Below are positions 1 to 13,165 of a stretch of DNA of 64,000 nt, one piece after another. The translations under genes were made by a program, and so were the position numbers. How positions within the stretch are numbered: the stretch's first letter is position 1; each line of letters starts with the position of its first letter. Source of the DNA: Maylandia zebra (taxonomy: Eukaryota; Chordata; Actinopteri; Cichliformes; Cichlidae). The notes under the pieces are model-generated. The model had not been told where the DNA came from. It was given only the letters and a program-made list of their open reading frames with translations, and did no database searches. The stretch lies in contig NC_135182.1 in assembly GCF_041146795.1 (NCBI RefSeq), forward strand, positions 4,324,509 to 4,388,508, in the 5' to 3' direction.

Positions 1-1639
1 AAAAGTTCTTTCAATTTACTTGATTTTATTGTGTACATCGGTCCCACATAATATGAATAAGTATGACTGACTTAATTTTCCACTTTCCCTCAAGTAATTA
101 ATGCTTGTCACATCAAAGTATTTTATTTCCATCAGATTACTTTAAAAAATCATGTTTGATGTACTAATATTAATCTATTATCATAATATCAATGTATTGC
201 ATAATGTCAATATATTTTAATATTTAACACCAACTTATTTTTATTTGCCAGTGGTACGCAATGATATTACGTAATGTAAACACATTGCAATTATGTTCTT
301 GCAAGACAAATTATGGCTTTAAATCCTACTTAATTTTTTCAATTGAAATATTAACTGATCATTATTGACAAAAAAGGCAAAGACTGAGTGCTACTGAACA
401 ATACACCTTTATTAAACTGTAACAGCAGTGAAAGCAGCAATTCTGCCATGAACAAGTCCAAAATCGCATCCATATAAACTTGTTAACACATTTTTAAAGA
501 TGGCCTGCAGAAATAACTAAAAGAAAAAGTTAGTTTGAGAATATATTTGCAAATGTTTCACAAAAAACTGACCTTAGCAGCAAATAAAAGAAAGTGCTTA
601 TAGATGATCCTGTCATCTCTTACATATAACATTTGTATTAATTACACAATTGAAAATGTAAACTAAATTAAGACTACCTGAAAAAAAGCAACACGCTTTT
701 ATGAATAAACAGCACTGTTAGCTAGCACTGTAAAAACAACATGTAGATGCATTACAGACTACTTTTTATATAGCATGCATGCACTACAACAATTCTGTGA
801 AAACGTACCCAACTAAAACAAATGTATTTAAATTACTTACCTTCTCAGTATGCCTGACTCAGTGCCAAAGGTTGCATGTGGCTGAACAGTCTTCCAGAAT
901 CTGGCGGTCAATTGTGCTCTCCTTAAATTATGTTGTTGTCTTATTGGATAAGACTCTAGGTCTTATTATCCAATCATATTTAGTTGTTGTCTTTGAATAT
1001 ATTGCATCATTTCCGGTTGTGGTCAAACATGATTACAATGGTTTTAGTATTCTAATTTAGTCACTTTAAATCAATGCAAGAAAAATGAGTAGTCTCAGTA
1101 TTGTTTATAATCAAGTAAATAGTACTTTATTTAATCATGTAAATAAGAGAAACATGAAAGGCTTGTGTAGCATTAACTAAATTCATTTGTGCAAATTCAA
1201 AAGCCTCCCAATTCCCATTTTTTCAGTGTAGATGACCAGCGCTTAATTTTAGACTACATAGGTTCAAAATAAAATCCCAACATTGAAAAGAAAACTTTGA
1301 AGTATGTACAAAAACTTATGACTCACTCCTAAAGTCATGCTGAAGTAAATCGGTTGGTTTTGATAAATGCTTCGGAAATGTATGCACCAGAACTTTACAG
1401 TGGTGTTGTGCCCCGAGTGAAGCTGATCTTCTTTTTTTTTCTGTATTTATCTCTCCGTCATTCTGAAGGAACTAAATACTGGAGAAGTACAAATCCATCC
1501 ATCCATAATGTTGGGAACATCTTTGGGCAGCACTCCCACTTCTCCTATCCCAGGCCACTGTCCAAGCCCTGATTGCCAGTCAGATGGTCCTTTCTCTGTT
1601 GTTCTCCTGCATCAGTACCCTCCATGCTGGGTAACCCAG
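1..1639. other. gene-free AT-rich leader, probably intron of the TRIM-NHL gene
   Basis: I see no credible coding exon, RNA gene or recognisable transposon here. The sequence is AT-rich, with scattered stop codons on both strands. Since the downstream coiled-coil exon seems to begin at a splice acceptor, this stretch is most simply the intron before it. That is inference. Confidence 0.4.
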
Positions 1640-4266
1640 GCACAGTGTGACCTTGCCCAGGCAGAGGCAGAGCTGCGCAGGCTGCAGGAGCATCATGAAA
1701 CTGAGACTGAATCTGTAAAGCGTGGTGTAGAGCGAGCTATCCTGGGAGCACGCAGAGAAGAGCAGCGCCTGCTGGAGAGGGTGGAGCAGGACCATCGGGA
1801 CACTCAGCAGCGTCTAGACCAGATCCAGCGGGAGAACGTGGCAGCAGCCCGGGTCAGCCAGTCCCTGTTGGACCAGCGGCTTTGTAAACTGGCAGAACTG
1901 AAAAAGCAGATTCAGGAATTGGGTCAATCAGTTGTAAAGGACAGTGGGCCAAGCCAGAACCCACTGCTGAAGGAGATTTCAGAGTTCCTACAACCTTGGG
2001 AAATCTCAGTTTCTCTAAAGAAAGTGAACTTCAAACCAAGCTCACAACCGAATGCTGTCAACTTTGGAGATATTCGTGTTCAAGAACAAAGCCTTTGCCT
2101 GCATGCTGGAGGTTGTGGGCCACAAGGACAGCCATGTGCTCTTCATTCACAAGAGATGCTCTGTGAAGACACAAACTATCAAGGTTTTGGAAAAGAGAAG
2201 AGCACCCAAGGACAGGGATTTATTTCACCAACCGGCAGGGTTGTTAGAAAGATCAGCCTTTCTAACCGGGGTGACCTAGAATCAGAGGAGGAAAAAAAGC
2301 ACTCTTCTGCAAAGATATGTCACTGCGAACAGGCTGACTGGGAATCATCTCAGGAAGATGAGGTAGAATCAGTTTCCTTCCAGCCACAAGGTGAGGATGT
2401 ATTTTTGGCTGTACCTACAGTTCTTAAAAAATTGGACATGGAAGACGAGGACAAGATAAACAAGAATGGGAAACCTTACTCACCAAGGAACAAGAGGAAA
2501 TGGCTAACTGTGGCCTCCAGCAGGAAGCCAAACCTTTTACCTGAACAAAAACAGCAGCATATAAAGCTTAGTCAGTGCTTAAGTTTAGACGGTCAAAATG
2601 GAGATAAGGGAAGAGTAGGTCAAGATTCCAATTATAGACTTTTAAGATACTGCAACAGTTCCCTAACATCTCAAAGAGAACCTTCAGCCAGCCAAAGCTG
2701 CCTAGACCTCACATCCAGGGGTCGACCCCCCTCTTGCCTCAGCCAGTCTTCTGATGAACACTCTCTAGGGACGCTCGGTGACTCTGGCCGAGCACCATCC
2801 CCAACAGACAGCCTTGATTCTAGCTATACTTTCATTGTTAGCCCATCTCATGACTACAGTATGAACAGAGGCTCTTTGAATTACAGTTGCCGCTTATCAA
2901 AGTCTGCAGTGGACTTGACTCACAAGACGCGCCCATTGATTACTAGTGGGCCAATTGAGCAAGGAGTGTGGGGGATTAGGGGCAGCAACTTCAAGACGAG
3001 CTTCACCTCAACCTCGCCGACTCTCAGAAGGAAATTGAAAGCCTCTGACATGGGGCATACTTTCTCGTCGCCTTCCTATAGAGGTCAAAATATTTTATAC
3101 CAGCCACAGAAACAGGCTACAGCTGCTGGATCAACACAACCTCCTGTGGCTAGGTCTTTATCCCTGTCTGTTATAGATGGTTCCTGTACAACAGAACTTG
3201 AGGCAAAAAAGTGGGGCAGAGGACAAAGAAGGCAGCAAGCACTGGTGGAGTTAGAGGAGGAGTGTGACTTGACTTCCACAGAATTTAAACCCAAAGGTGT
3301 CCATCTCATTGGACAATTTGGAAAGCAAGGTTCAGGTCGAGCTGATCTTACCCTGCCAAGTGGTATCCATGCCACACCACAGGGTCAGCTCTTTATAGTG
3401 GACTGTGGAAATGCACGAATTCAGGTAGGTGTTATACAACTCAAACATGTACAGAAATTTTTTTTCAGTGTGGGAAATGAAACTGTCAATGAGGTTATAA
3501 TTGAATTTCAACTTTGAAACAGGTGACTGACGCTCGTGGAAATGTCCTCCAACAAGTGACCTCTCCAACTGCTGGTGGCTCTGACAGACGGTGTAGGAAC
3601 TACTTTGACATTGCGGTCAATGCTAAGGGTCTGATTGCAGTAAGCTGTGCAGCAGAAAGAGCTCTTCTTGTGTTCAGCAGGCACGGCCGACTGCTTCAGA
3701 CCTTTGGAGGGTCTGGGTTCGGCTCTGCAAAAGATGAACTGGAAGCTCCCAGGGGTGTGACTGTAACCAGGCTCGATGAATTCCTGGTAGCTGATATTCG
3801 AAAAGGTACCCTCATTGCCCTAAAGCTTGACCCTAAGACAGGCTCCCGTCTTGAACGCACAGTGGTAACTGGATTCCACCGACCCTACTTAGTGGCAGCT
3901 TGCTTAAGCTCAGGCATGGTGGCTGTATCCGAGAGGGGCAATGAAACTGGTCGTGTACCTTGCGTCAAAGTTCTGGAGCCAGGCTGGAACACAGTTAGAG
4001 TTTTGGGTGTATGTGCAGGAATGGGACCTGTCCTGACCTGTCCCTGGGGTATCTGTATAGATACAGATGGTAATGTTTTGGTAGCAGATTGGGGGGAGCA
4101 GCACAGAATCCTTTTATACCCAGCACAGGGAGTAGGTTGGCCCATAATAAACCAGGGTTTGAGTAGTCCACGTGGCCTATCCTTGCTACCTGATGGCCAA
4201 CTTGCAGTGTCAGATAGCATGCATCATTGCATCAAGATATACCAGTACAAATCATCCCAGGACTAG
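1640..4266 (+). CDS. TRIM32-like TRIM-NHL protein, 3' part (coiled coil plus NHL propeller)
   Basis: Two coding exons, 1640-3424 and 3523-4266, are joined by a 98-bp phase-0 GT-AG intron. The joint is read from the NARIQ / VTDARGN boundary. The frame is open upstream to an ATG at 1508, but the first residues there look non-coding, and a pyrimidine-rich tract plus AG at 1638-1639 suggests a splice acceptor. The 5' edge is therefore uncertain. The first ~100 residues form a Glu/Gln/Arg-rich coiled coil. A long Ser-rich, low-complexity linker follows. The C-terminal ~280 residues make six NHL-type blades (for example LPSGIHATPQGQLFIVDCGN, CPWGICIDTDGNVLVADWG and a closing HHCIKIYQY). TRIM32 ends in a very similar HCIKIYSY motif. 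No RING or B-box is visible; in TRIM-NHL proteins these precede the coiled coil and confer E3 ubiquitin ligase activity, so they probably lie outside the window. A TRIM2/3-type relative is the alternative. Confidence 0.75.
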
Positions 4267-5170
4267 GAAAAGTGTGCTGATATTAAGAAAAAAAAACCCT
4301 AAAGTACAGCACTGATAAATGATGCATTAGTATTCGGCCCAGCTGCACCTATGAGTCACATGTCTGCCTGGATTTGTAGGCCAAAGGCTACATCCATGAT
4401 AAAAGCAAGGACTATGAAGCTAAGCTACAAAGAGAAAGGAAAGAAAAGCTGGTGTTGCATTAGGCAGTGAGTGTTCCTCATGTCATTTTTAGCTTGTTGT
4501 TGTTTAGCTGCTTTGAAGTGTTCAGGGTCAAGTAGAATTGCTGTTTGTTTGGTGTCTGTTGTTTGTAGATTAGAGTTTAGTCACAGTCTGCACAATGTCT
4601 GTGTTGATCTGTGTGCTGCTCAGTTTTCTACCAAAGCTGATAACCCGCAGGCATGAGCACAGGCTAGTATTTACTCATGCATAAATTTAATAAAGCTATC
4701 CAATCCTGCACGAATATGAATGGACTCGCATTCATTAACATAATATTATTGCAATTTTTAAAAAGTAGAGAGTTTGTACTTTCTCCAATGTGGCATTTTT
4801 ATTTTCAAGTGATACAAAGAGCAGGGTGTCTGTGTTTCAAATACATCTCGTCACAATTGGATTCGGTGATTCCTGCAAATTCTACAATTTTTCATGCTGT
4901 CACTGATTTTTACTGACAACGAGTTAAGCTCTGTGGCTCTTTTTCAGTCCACCCACTCCCTTCTTGCACAGCAGCATCTGTCAGCAGTGGAACCCGACTG
5001 TCAGCCAAGTTTTCTTTTGTGAGATGTGGCTGTTTGTAGCAGATGTTTCATTCGGCAGACGACTGTCCGTTTGGGATAGGGTGAAAGCGTGAAATTATTA
5101 AGAACATTTGCATTTGCTTTTTAGAGCTGAGAGATTTTCTTTTGCAGCACCCTGTGGACATATGTATGAC
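4267..5170. other. 3' UTR and gene-free sequence
   Basis: The first ~430 bp are the probable 3' UTR. I recognise nothing in the rest up to the decayed transposon. Confidence 0.4.
4689..4694 (+). terminator. poly(A) signal AATAAA for the TRIM-NHL gene
   Basis: A canonical AATAAA lies about 420 bp after the TAG stop at 4264-4266, with no better signal before it. Assignment to this gene is by position. Confidence 0.45.
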
Positions 5171-5175
5171 ATATA

Positions 5176-5935
5176 AAGGTTAGGCATAACATTATGACTT
5201 CGGACTTGTTTGTCCAGCACATCACACAGATGGGAAGTTTGGATTGAGATCTGGGGAATTTAGAGGCCAAGTCAACACCTTAAACCAACTGTTGTGCTTC
5301 TTAAACAGTTCCTGAAACATTTTGGGGGGTTACATAGTCTGCAACATTGACACATACCACCCACCTAAGCAAAGTAACATCCACATGGATGGGAGCACCC
5401 AAGGTTTCCCAGCAGAACATTGCCCAAAGCATCACACTGCTTCTGTCAGCTCACCTTCTTCCCATAGCATCTGCTGGTGCCAGGTGTTCCCCTGATAAGT
5501 GACACACAGGCATCCGGTCATCCACGTGATGTAAAAGAAAACATGATTCATCAGATCAGGCCACCATCTTCCATTGCTCTGTGTTCAAGTTCTGCTCACA
5601 TGCCCATTGTGTTATTTTCAGTAGTGGACATGGATCAGCGTGGCCATCCTGACTGGTTTGCGGCTATGCACTGCCACACACAACAAACTGTAATGCTCTG
5701 TGAATTCTGACACCTTTCTATCAGAACCAGAATTCACGTTTTCGGCAATTTGAGCTACAGTAACTTGTCTTTGGGTTCAGACCACATGGGCCAGCCTTCC
5801 CTCCTCACACGTGACCCTTTCACTGATTCACCATTTCCTTTCCTGGACCATTTTTGACATATACTTACCACTGCAGACCAGGAACACCCCGAAGAGCTCA
5901 GTTGTCTAGCCATCACAGTTTGGCCCTGATCAATC
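5176..5935 (-). mobile_element. decayed Tc1/mariner-like DNA transposon
   Basis: The copy opens with GCATAACATTATGAC, which I recall as the end of a widespread fish Tc1-like family. It continues with that family's antisense transposase region. The minus-strand reading contains the relic of the Asp-Leu-Asn-Pro-Ile segment of the DDE domain near 5245, and the segment around 5340-5740 also matches by memory. Frames are broken throughout and the right terminal repeat is not evident, so it is a fossil. The family match is recognition, not a search. Confidence 0.7.
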
Positions 5936-6188
5936 GAAGACCCATATCGATTGGAACTGATAGCTTTAACCTAAATATTGTCCAAAGGCTGAGCTTGCTG
6001 GATAGATGTATCTGCAAAGGATGCAATCTTCTGCCATTTAGAACCTTACAAGTTAAAGGAAAGAAAAATGGGTGGAGAATTAGTGTGAATCATTGCACCA
6101 AAACTTAAAAATTCTAAACTAAGTTCTGTAAAAATTGTGTCTCAAACAGCATTTATTTAAAAATGTCAAACAAAAGCCGCTTAGCTTT

Positions 6189-6205
6189 AAGATTTAAGTT
6201 TCTTT
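6189..6205. repeat. left target-site duplication of the retroposon
   Basis: This 17-bp sequence is repeated exactly at 7607-7623 on the far side of the insert. Confidence 0.75.
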
Positions 6206-7606
6206 GAGGTAGCAGCCAAGAAAGCTTTAGTCCGCGTCTGTGAATACCCATGTGTGCATACCTGTGTGGATCAGCATGCTTGCATTCCAAAGGTTTCTCC
6301 ATGTAATGATCTGCTAGGGAGTGTGGGGGGGCCACAGCCCCGTCCTCCAGGGTGTGAAGCGGGTATGGAGGAGATCAAAACTCCAGACATCCAGAGGCCC
6401 CCAGAACACAAGAGACCATGGAAGACCAACAGAGGGGCAGCCGCGCCACTGTCCCAGTAAGAGCTGAGGAGAGTCCCAGATGAGGGCTCGCCCAGCAGCC
6501 GCGGAGCAGAAGTCAGGGGGAGTTGCAGTGACGCGCCCGTGAGCTCCGCCGGCCCCCAGCTGTGCCTGAGTGACCGAGCCCCAGGCCGAGAGGCCGGGGG
6601 CACCCCACCTCCAAAGGGGCCCGAGCGAGCCCCAGGTCCCAGGCCCCGACAAGCGGCCGCCAAGGAGTGAGCCGGTGTGTACCCGGACGCCCACCCCCAG
6701 ACACAAAGAACCACCAACACACCGACACCTGAGGGAGTCCGCCACCGGCAGGGGAAGTGGTGATGGGTGGAGATAGGCCTCCAAACCTTGGAGGGCCTGA
6801 GGTGTCCCCAGAGAGGTGGCGTCTGATACCCAACCTGACATATAGACACAGACATACAGGCACACACAGACACAAACATCCATTCCCACCCTCATGCTCT
6901 CATATGCACTCACTCCACACTCAACCAACGTGGAGACAGACATAAAGAGACGCTGTACACACAATCACACTCCCCAAGCGTACTCTACAAACCGGGTCTA
7001 GGTACCCTTGCCCCTGGAGGGGGGAATTGCACCCAGACCCAGGTGGTGTTACCCTTTTCCCTGCGGTGGGGAGAGGCAGACCACCCCGACTCCGCAGCAG
7101 CAGGGAGGCCCCACACCCCAGACCGCAGTCGGACGGCCAACTCCTCCTACTAGCCCTCCCGCTCCAGCAGGCCGCAGAGAATGGGGGTGGGAGAAGACTC
7201 TGTCTATCTTGCGTGCTGCACAATATCGTTTATTATTTAGTAAATATTGATATCTATGACTAGCTAGTTTATTGTGATGGTGCTTTGTTTTCTCTATTAT
7301 TATGTTGCTCTTTGTTGTTTGCTGTCTCCTCTGTTTGTTTTTTTTGTTTGTTTTTTTTTTTTCTCCATACAGGTGACCCAGGAGTTCTTTTTTTTTTCTC
7401 TCTCTTCCCCCCCCTTCTCACCGTCTCTTCTCCCCTTTGGTTTTCTTTCTTTCTCTCCCCCTCTTTCTCTCATTCATTCCCCCTGTCCTATTTATTAAAA
7501 AAAAAAAAAAAAAAAAAAAAAATGACAAAGGATGAACTGAAGCTCTGCCATCACGTAATGTCGCATACTGCTGTTTCTGATGTCATTTAAAAAAAAAAAA
7601 AAAAAA
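6206..7606 (+). mobile_element. 5'-truncated poly(A)-tailed retroposon (LINE 3'-end type) with target-site duplication
   Basis: A ~1.4-kb insert is flanked by the same 17-mer, AAGATTTAAGTTTCTTT, at 6189-6205 and 7607-7623. It ends in poly(A) at about 7589-7608, directly against the right duplication, as expected of target-primed reverse transcription. The insert is strikingly GC-rich at 6300-7200, then pyrimidine-rich at 7290-7490. An earlier A-run at about 7497-7522 is followed by ~66 bp of ordinary sequence before the terminal tail. I see no reverse-transcriptase motif, so this would be the 3' untranslated part of a LINE or a processed transcript. The ORFs across the GC-rich part occur on both strands and carry no recognisable domain. 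I do not consider them genes. Confidence 0.7.
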
Positions 7607-7623
7607 AAGATTTAAGTTTCTTT
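7607..7623. repeat. right target-site duplication of the retroposon
   Basis: Exact copy of 6189-6205, immediately after the terminal poly(A). Its first two A residues merge with the tail, so the edge is uncertain by 1-2 bp. Confidence 0.75.
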
Positions 7624-10600
7624 TTTCTACCCCCTGATGGCAGCAATATGACATTCTGCTGGTTTTAACACTACTGGGATGTATATACGTCCTTAATTCA
7701 ACACTAAGGCTAATACCATTTTCACCATCACTGTTCTTATTTCAGTGCATGTTTACATCATTTTTACATTTGTTCTTAATAATTGTTAATAAATCAACAC
7801 TCGTTTTGTTGTTGAGTTGCTGCTTTTACTGAATTTACCTGGAATTTTTTTCTACCTCTTGAACATGTCTAAAATGTTCCAAGCCTTTCTGTCATGATAC
7901 AGTCACTAGGGAACAGAGAGGTTGGAGAACATGGCATGACCAAATTACTGCAACTCTGTGCAGATTGTTAGACCTGCAATCTGCCTTTGAAGTGGTTTCT
8001 TTGAAGACGGGGACCAGAGCTGCCGTCTTCACATTGACTTTGTTGTGCTGATAAAATGGCAATAAGCCTGAGTCAGCCTGCTCAGTCCTATTGCCTCAGA
8101 GTTTGTGATTGAATGGGCCTATGAACTAAATAAGTAAAAGTGCTGTTTGTTGCTGTCTACGTGCATAACTAGTTCGATTCAGACTCCAGCTAGAGGCTCC
8201 ACAAATACTGATGTACTTGCTGCCTTATGGCAAAATAACATAGATGCTCAGGAACCTTGAGCATCTTGAGACACGTGCAGACGAGTTGCATGGATCAGCA
8301 CAGACGGCCTGAGATTGATGGTAATATGCTGTCTGCTTTAATCAACTGGACTGCTATATTTGGGAAACTTGGTCAACTTGTATGCTCTTTGAAAGTCAGA
8401 CTGGTGCAGTCACCATGTGATTGAAAGCAGTTGCCCAGAGGTTGAGAGTTTTGAACACTAAACCTCTGAACAACCAGAACTTGGAGGAAGCAATGGACAG
8501 AAAATAATTTCACTGCAATCACTGATTTTTTTTTTTCCTTTCCTAATCACAAGGTTTTAAATCCTGTTTTTCTCTCTAGTGTGTCTGAGCATTTAGATTA
8601 AGCCATGAAATGTCAAGACAGATTTAATACATTTAATACATTTAATACATACATCACTAATACTGTCATCTTTTTTTAACTTCATGTCTTTGGATCTCTC
8701 TAGTTTTGATGATTTTCCATGTTAATGATAATAAAATGTAAGAAGGAAAAGTTGTGTGATCTTCATTGGGCTTCAGTCGTCTATTGAGTCCTGCTAATAT
8801 CTTGTATTACCTTAAGGTTGTCTACAATATTAAAAGTTGACATAAACACAGTGTTTGGTTCACAATAGCGTAAACTAGATCTTCCACACCATGAATAAAT
8901 ATGGGGTTTGTGTCTTTTTGTGAATTTAAAAACCAATATAGACTGTGGATTTTTACACAAGAGCTCAGTAAAATTCAGCTGTACACACCCACTACAATTA
9001 TGATTTTATTTGTGGTGAAAATTAATAGAATGAACTTGCACACAGAAAGAAGTGAAGGAGGATCCTCTCGTGTCTAACGCCCACCTATTTGTATCCGTTG
9101 CCAAGTGAAGAATAACATGAGGGCTCTGTTTGCATTTTAAGTCAATTTCCTGCACATCTGAGATACTCATGCCAACCTCTCCACAGATCAAACTCCCCCT
9201 CACTCCTCCCCAGCTGTTTATCAGTACTCGTCTCTCTCGAAAATGTCGTGATTGCTTCGCAGAGAATGACACATGCTCTCTGCACACATTCTGGACATTT
9301 CGTACAGAGTGAAAATCACTTTCAGGGTCTGTTAGACAGCCAGCGGTGCAGTGTGGTCATCGTGTCATACAAGGGGAAAAAATGGCACAATGATGTCAAG
9401 CATTTGTTGAAAGGTTGATTCCACAGTAATTGCTCATACACAGTAAATGTAGGGTGTGTAGTCCTTTCAGAAGCTCAGTGTCAAATGAAGTTTGTATTTG
9501 TGTGACACCATCCTCCAGCACCGGTTTTCATGTCCTGTTAGACTGCTTCTTTCTTACAGCCACTAAGTAACCTCTTATTTTCTTTGGTAGTGTTTCCTGA
9601 ATTTTGGTCCTTTACTGACCTCATCAAAGAAAAGAGCATTTCGGTTTCTAAATGGTAAATACAACACTTTTGTAAAGCTCCACAAATTAAAGCTGACACT
9701 TGAACTCCACTGTGATAGCGTAGAGACGCAAAATTACTCTACATCTCTCAAAGATAGCAGCCAAATCCAACATTCAAATTAAATACACATTTGCATGGAA
9801 GTCAGTGGCCTTTACCTGCCACTAGATGTTACTAAAGGGACTTGGTTGATTAATGGGGTAACTTTAAAGACATGCCATGGATTTTATCTGCAGACATACC
9901 ATTTCCTCTCCTCTCTGTTAACTGCAACGCGAGCTCTTCAGAACGAATCTTCCTGTTTCCGTCTCTGTAGCTCCACCTGTTTCCCACGAGCTGTTTCCTA
10001 GCCAATCAACTATCCTGTTCATCCATTGTTCTTCACTCAGCGAGCTTCCTTGTTTCCAGCCAGCTGGCTATCCTGTCATCCAGCTTTCCTGTTCCTCATT
10101 TGATGCACCCCATTTCCCAGTTCACTTGCCCCAGAATTTTGTCAGTTACATTTTTTACAATGCGTTAATGAAACTCCATGACCTGCCAAACCTGCAACAC
10201 TCTTAGTGAGCATGTTAAATTATAAAATCAAGGAAGTAAATAAATTTTAAACCTGTAAGTTCGAACAGTGTTTTAAATGCACATCAATTCATTTATATGA
10301 GGGTATGGTAACCTTGTGCTCGCTGTATAGTCTGCAAGGATGTTGTTATGCAGCTGTGGAGGAATTATGGAAATGAGCCAGTTCCTACACACAAAATAGC
10401 ATAAAACAATAGAAGATTAACAGATTAGTGAGAGCATTTGTAAAATATAAAAAGCTCACAGTGTCTCTTTCTTATGGTCTTGGAGAAATTCTCAGTATTA
10501 GTGTGTTATTCAAGCTTCTGTTCATAATTTACATTTTGCCCTCAAGTAGCTTTAAGGTTCTGGAAATCATTATTCCGTGTGCCTCACAGTTTCATTAAAA

Positions 10601-12774
10601 TACTTCACATGCAGCGCACAAATTTTTAGTGACCCACAATGCTTTTAATCCTGTATATGCATTTGATCCTTTTCCTAAATGTTACACCCTGGGAAAAAAA
10701 AAAAATCACATTGTTTGCTTTTGTGCTGACTTTATATGCCTTTGTTGGAAAAGCAGCGTGCTAACTGTTCCAGCTTCTCTGTAAAGCAGCAGGAGCAGTA
10801 CGGCTTCTCTATGGAAACGCGCAATGTTTTCAAGCTGTTCCATTTTCTTCGTCAGCCAGCTTGTAGATAGTGTCGACTCTTGCATTAAAATAAACGTTTT
10901 GCTCGTAGCGCTTTTTAAGGCTGACACTTCACACCAAGAAATAACTTTTCAAAATCCTCTTAAGAGTGGAAACAAATGCAGATGAGGGAAAAATAATTAG
11001 CCCTGCAAAGACTGCTCTCACAGTGCATCGGTTGTTTTCGACATAGTTAAGAATTCAGACAGTGTGACATTTTGTTCTTGGCTTTAGAAAGACAGGAATA
11101 AGTTTTGTTCCAAACAACATGTAGCTCTTCCCTCCAATCTTCATAAAACAATCAGATGGGAACATTAAATAGGCATCTAATAAAAGTGGTGAACACAAGC
11201 TTCTTATCATAAAGGAGCTAACATGAGGCGATTGTTAGGACTCACGCCTGAATTGTGCTTCTGTATTGAATCTATGTAGAGCCTCCGATGTAGTACACAG
11301 CTAGCAGCATTTATACTTCTAAAGAGGTGCATGTCATGTTACAAAGGGGTTAATACACAGAAATACAAATCAACTGTGATGATGAATGTTAATTAGAGCC
11401 TGCTGGGAAAACTTGGCTCCCGGCATTTAAGTGGATCTTACATTTTCATGTACCACCTACCTAAACACTGTAGCTAACCATACACAGCAGCAGCTCGACG
11501 CACCCTACCACACATCAGTAAGTGCTCAGGGAACCAACCAAAGAGCCCAAGGCATCGACTTGGCCTCCAAACTCCAAAACATTTGATATTGCAGTTGCTA
11601 CAGATTTCAGATGCTACGCCTCAAAAAACATAGTCAAGAATCGCCATGAGCTGCGTCTGGTCCCTTCTACAGTTTCAAGTGTGTCCAAAATCATTTGGTT
11701 TCATAACCCCAGGTGGCCAGCATCAGCCCGCAGCCAGACTTTCATCTCTGCACGATGCAACCACATCAGAAGCCATCCGTGACATTTAGCTGCAAAAGTG
11801 CTTGAAATGCAGCTACAGTAAAAGTATAAAACACACGAAGAACCACACAGAACGTTTTATAGCATCACTTGCCATTTTAATTTATGTAATTAAATATTGA
11901 TGAAAAAAAATGAATAAAAACAAAACATTTTAGGCCACATACACGTTTGGAATTAACAGCCCTCCCACATCCACCCTCAGTTTTTATTGTCCAGTTTTCA
12001 TTTTCCTTCCTGCCTGCTCACAGACACACTGTCAGTGAGCCAAGTCGCATTCTGCAAACTTGGCGGCGTTTTAGGGTTAGCACTGTATCATAAACCAGCA
12101 GTAGGTCAGGCTCTGGTAGGCTTGTTTTTCTGAAAATTATTTTTGGTTGACAGCTATGGAACAACTATGGGGGATGTAGGCCAGTTTATAGCAAATACCA
12201 AAGGCTTCCCTAAAAGGTCAAGGCCACAAGCTTAAAGCTCTTGAACATGACTGTTTAAAAACAAACAAAAAAAAAACCTCAACCATTACTCTATAATGGC
12301 TCTACGGGGTAAAATAAATAAAAATAAAATAGTAAAAAGGTATTTTTGTCAGACCAGTGCCGATCAAAAGTATGCTATCATAGAAAAATAACATCCAAGT
12401 CATGCTTTACACTAAATATATCAGCATGATTTAGTCTATAAGGATGTGCTCTGCTCCTCCCACACAACAGGTAAAACAAAAAAGAAACAAATGCTTTAAT
12501 GTCATTCAGTCTCTTCTTCCTCTGGTTTTCTGAAAGGATGCTGAAACAAGGAATGATTTCCTCTCATCTGAACCCAGTGAATCACTGCCAAAAAAAACTG
12601 CCATCTCCTTGAACATAAAATGTCCCACTCCACCTAAAAGAAAGATAAAATCATTAGCATTTGAATAAAAAAGAAAGGGGAAATAAGTGCTGTGCAGTGT
12701 AAGTGTGTGGTTCTCTCCACTTAATTACTTTAGATCAATTAGTAATTTTTACTCTTTTGAATCTGGGTATGAAT
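7624..12774. other. intergenic stretch without recognisable genes
   Basis: About 5 kb of AT-rich DNA. A short tandem array with a TTTAATACA-like unit lies at 8621-8652. ORFs are short and lack domains or coding character. Part of 11870-12990 may be the ankrd50l 3' UTR. Confidence 0.4.
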
Positions 12775-12920
12775 GGCTGTCTGTCTCTGGCTGTCTGTTA
12801 GCTCAGTGATCAACTGTTAAACTGTCCCGGGTGTGCTTGACCTCCCGCCCAGTAACAGCTGGGATAGGCTCCAGGACCCCTACAATCCTGAATTAAATAA
12901 GAACACAGATTGATAAATGG
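12775..12920 (+). repeat. SINE/LINE 3'-tail remnant
   Basis: The segment around AGCTGGGATAGGCTCCAG resembles the tail of a very common vertebrate and fish retroposon family. It is short and eroded, and assigned by recognition only. Confidence 0.5.
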
Positions 12921-12986
12921 ACTTCAAAATAACAGTCTCACCATCTAATTAACCAAGTCACCTATCAAAGACTTGATCCTGTCAAT

Positions 12987-12992
12987 TTTATT
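12987..12992 (-). terminator. candidate poly(A) signal for ankrd50l
   Basis: AATAAA on the minus strand (TTTATT on plus), about 175 bp beyond the stop codon. A second one occurs at 11983-11988. Which is used cannot be told from sequence. Confidence 0.35.
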
Positions 12993-13165
12993 CTCACTGG
13001 ACACCCTTGAACTAAAATGAATTTGGTTTGACAGTTACTATGTTTGCATTTTTGCTGCTGACAGTTGAATTATTGAATTATTTACATCACTGAGCCACAG
13101 TACAGTAAAAAGGTTGTGAAGAAAGTCTAGTCAGTGCTAACTTAGGCAACTTACTTGAGTACCAG

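Noticed and set aside
943..974. Imperfect hairpin around ATTGGATAAGAC
   Set aside because: The arms differ by a 3-base insertion and the context gives no function.
6271..6964. Long overlapping ORFs on the minus strand in the GC-rich segment
   Set aside because: Several frames on both strands are open at once because of base composition. The segment lies within the retroposon bounded by the 17-bp duplication, and no domain is recognisable.
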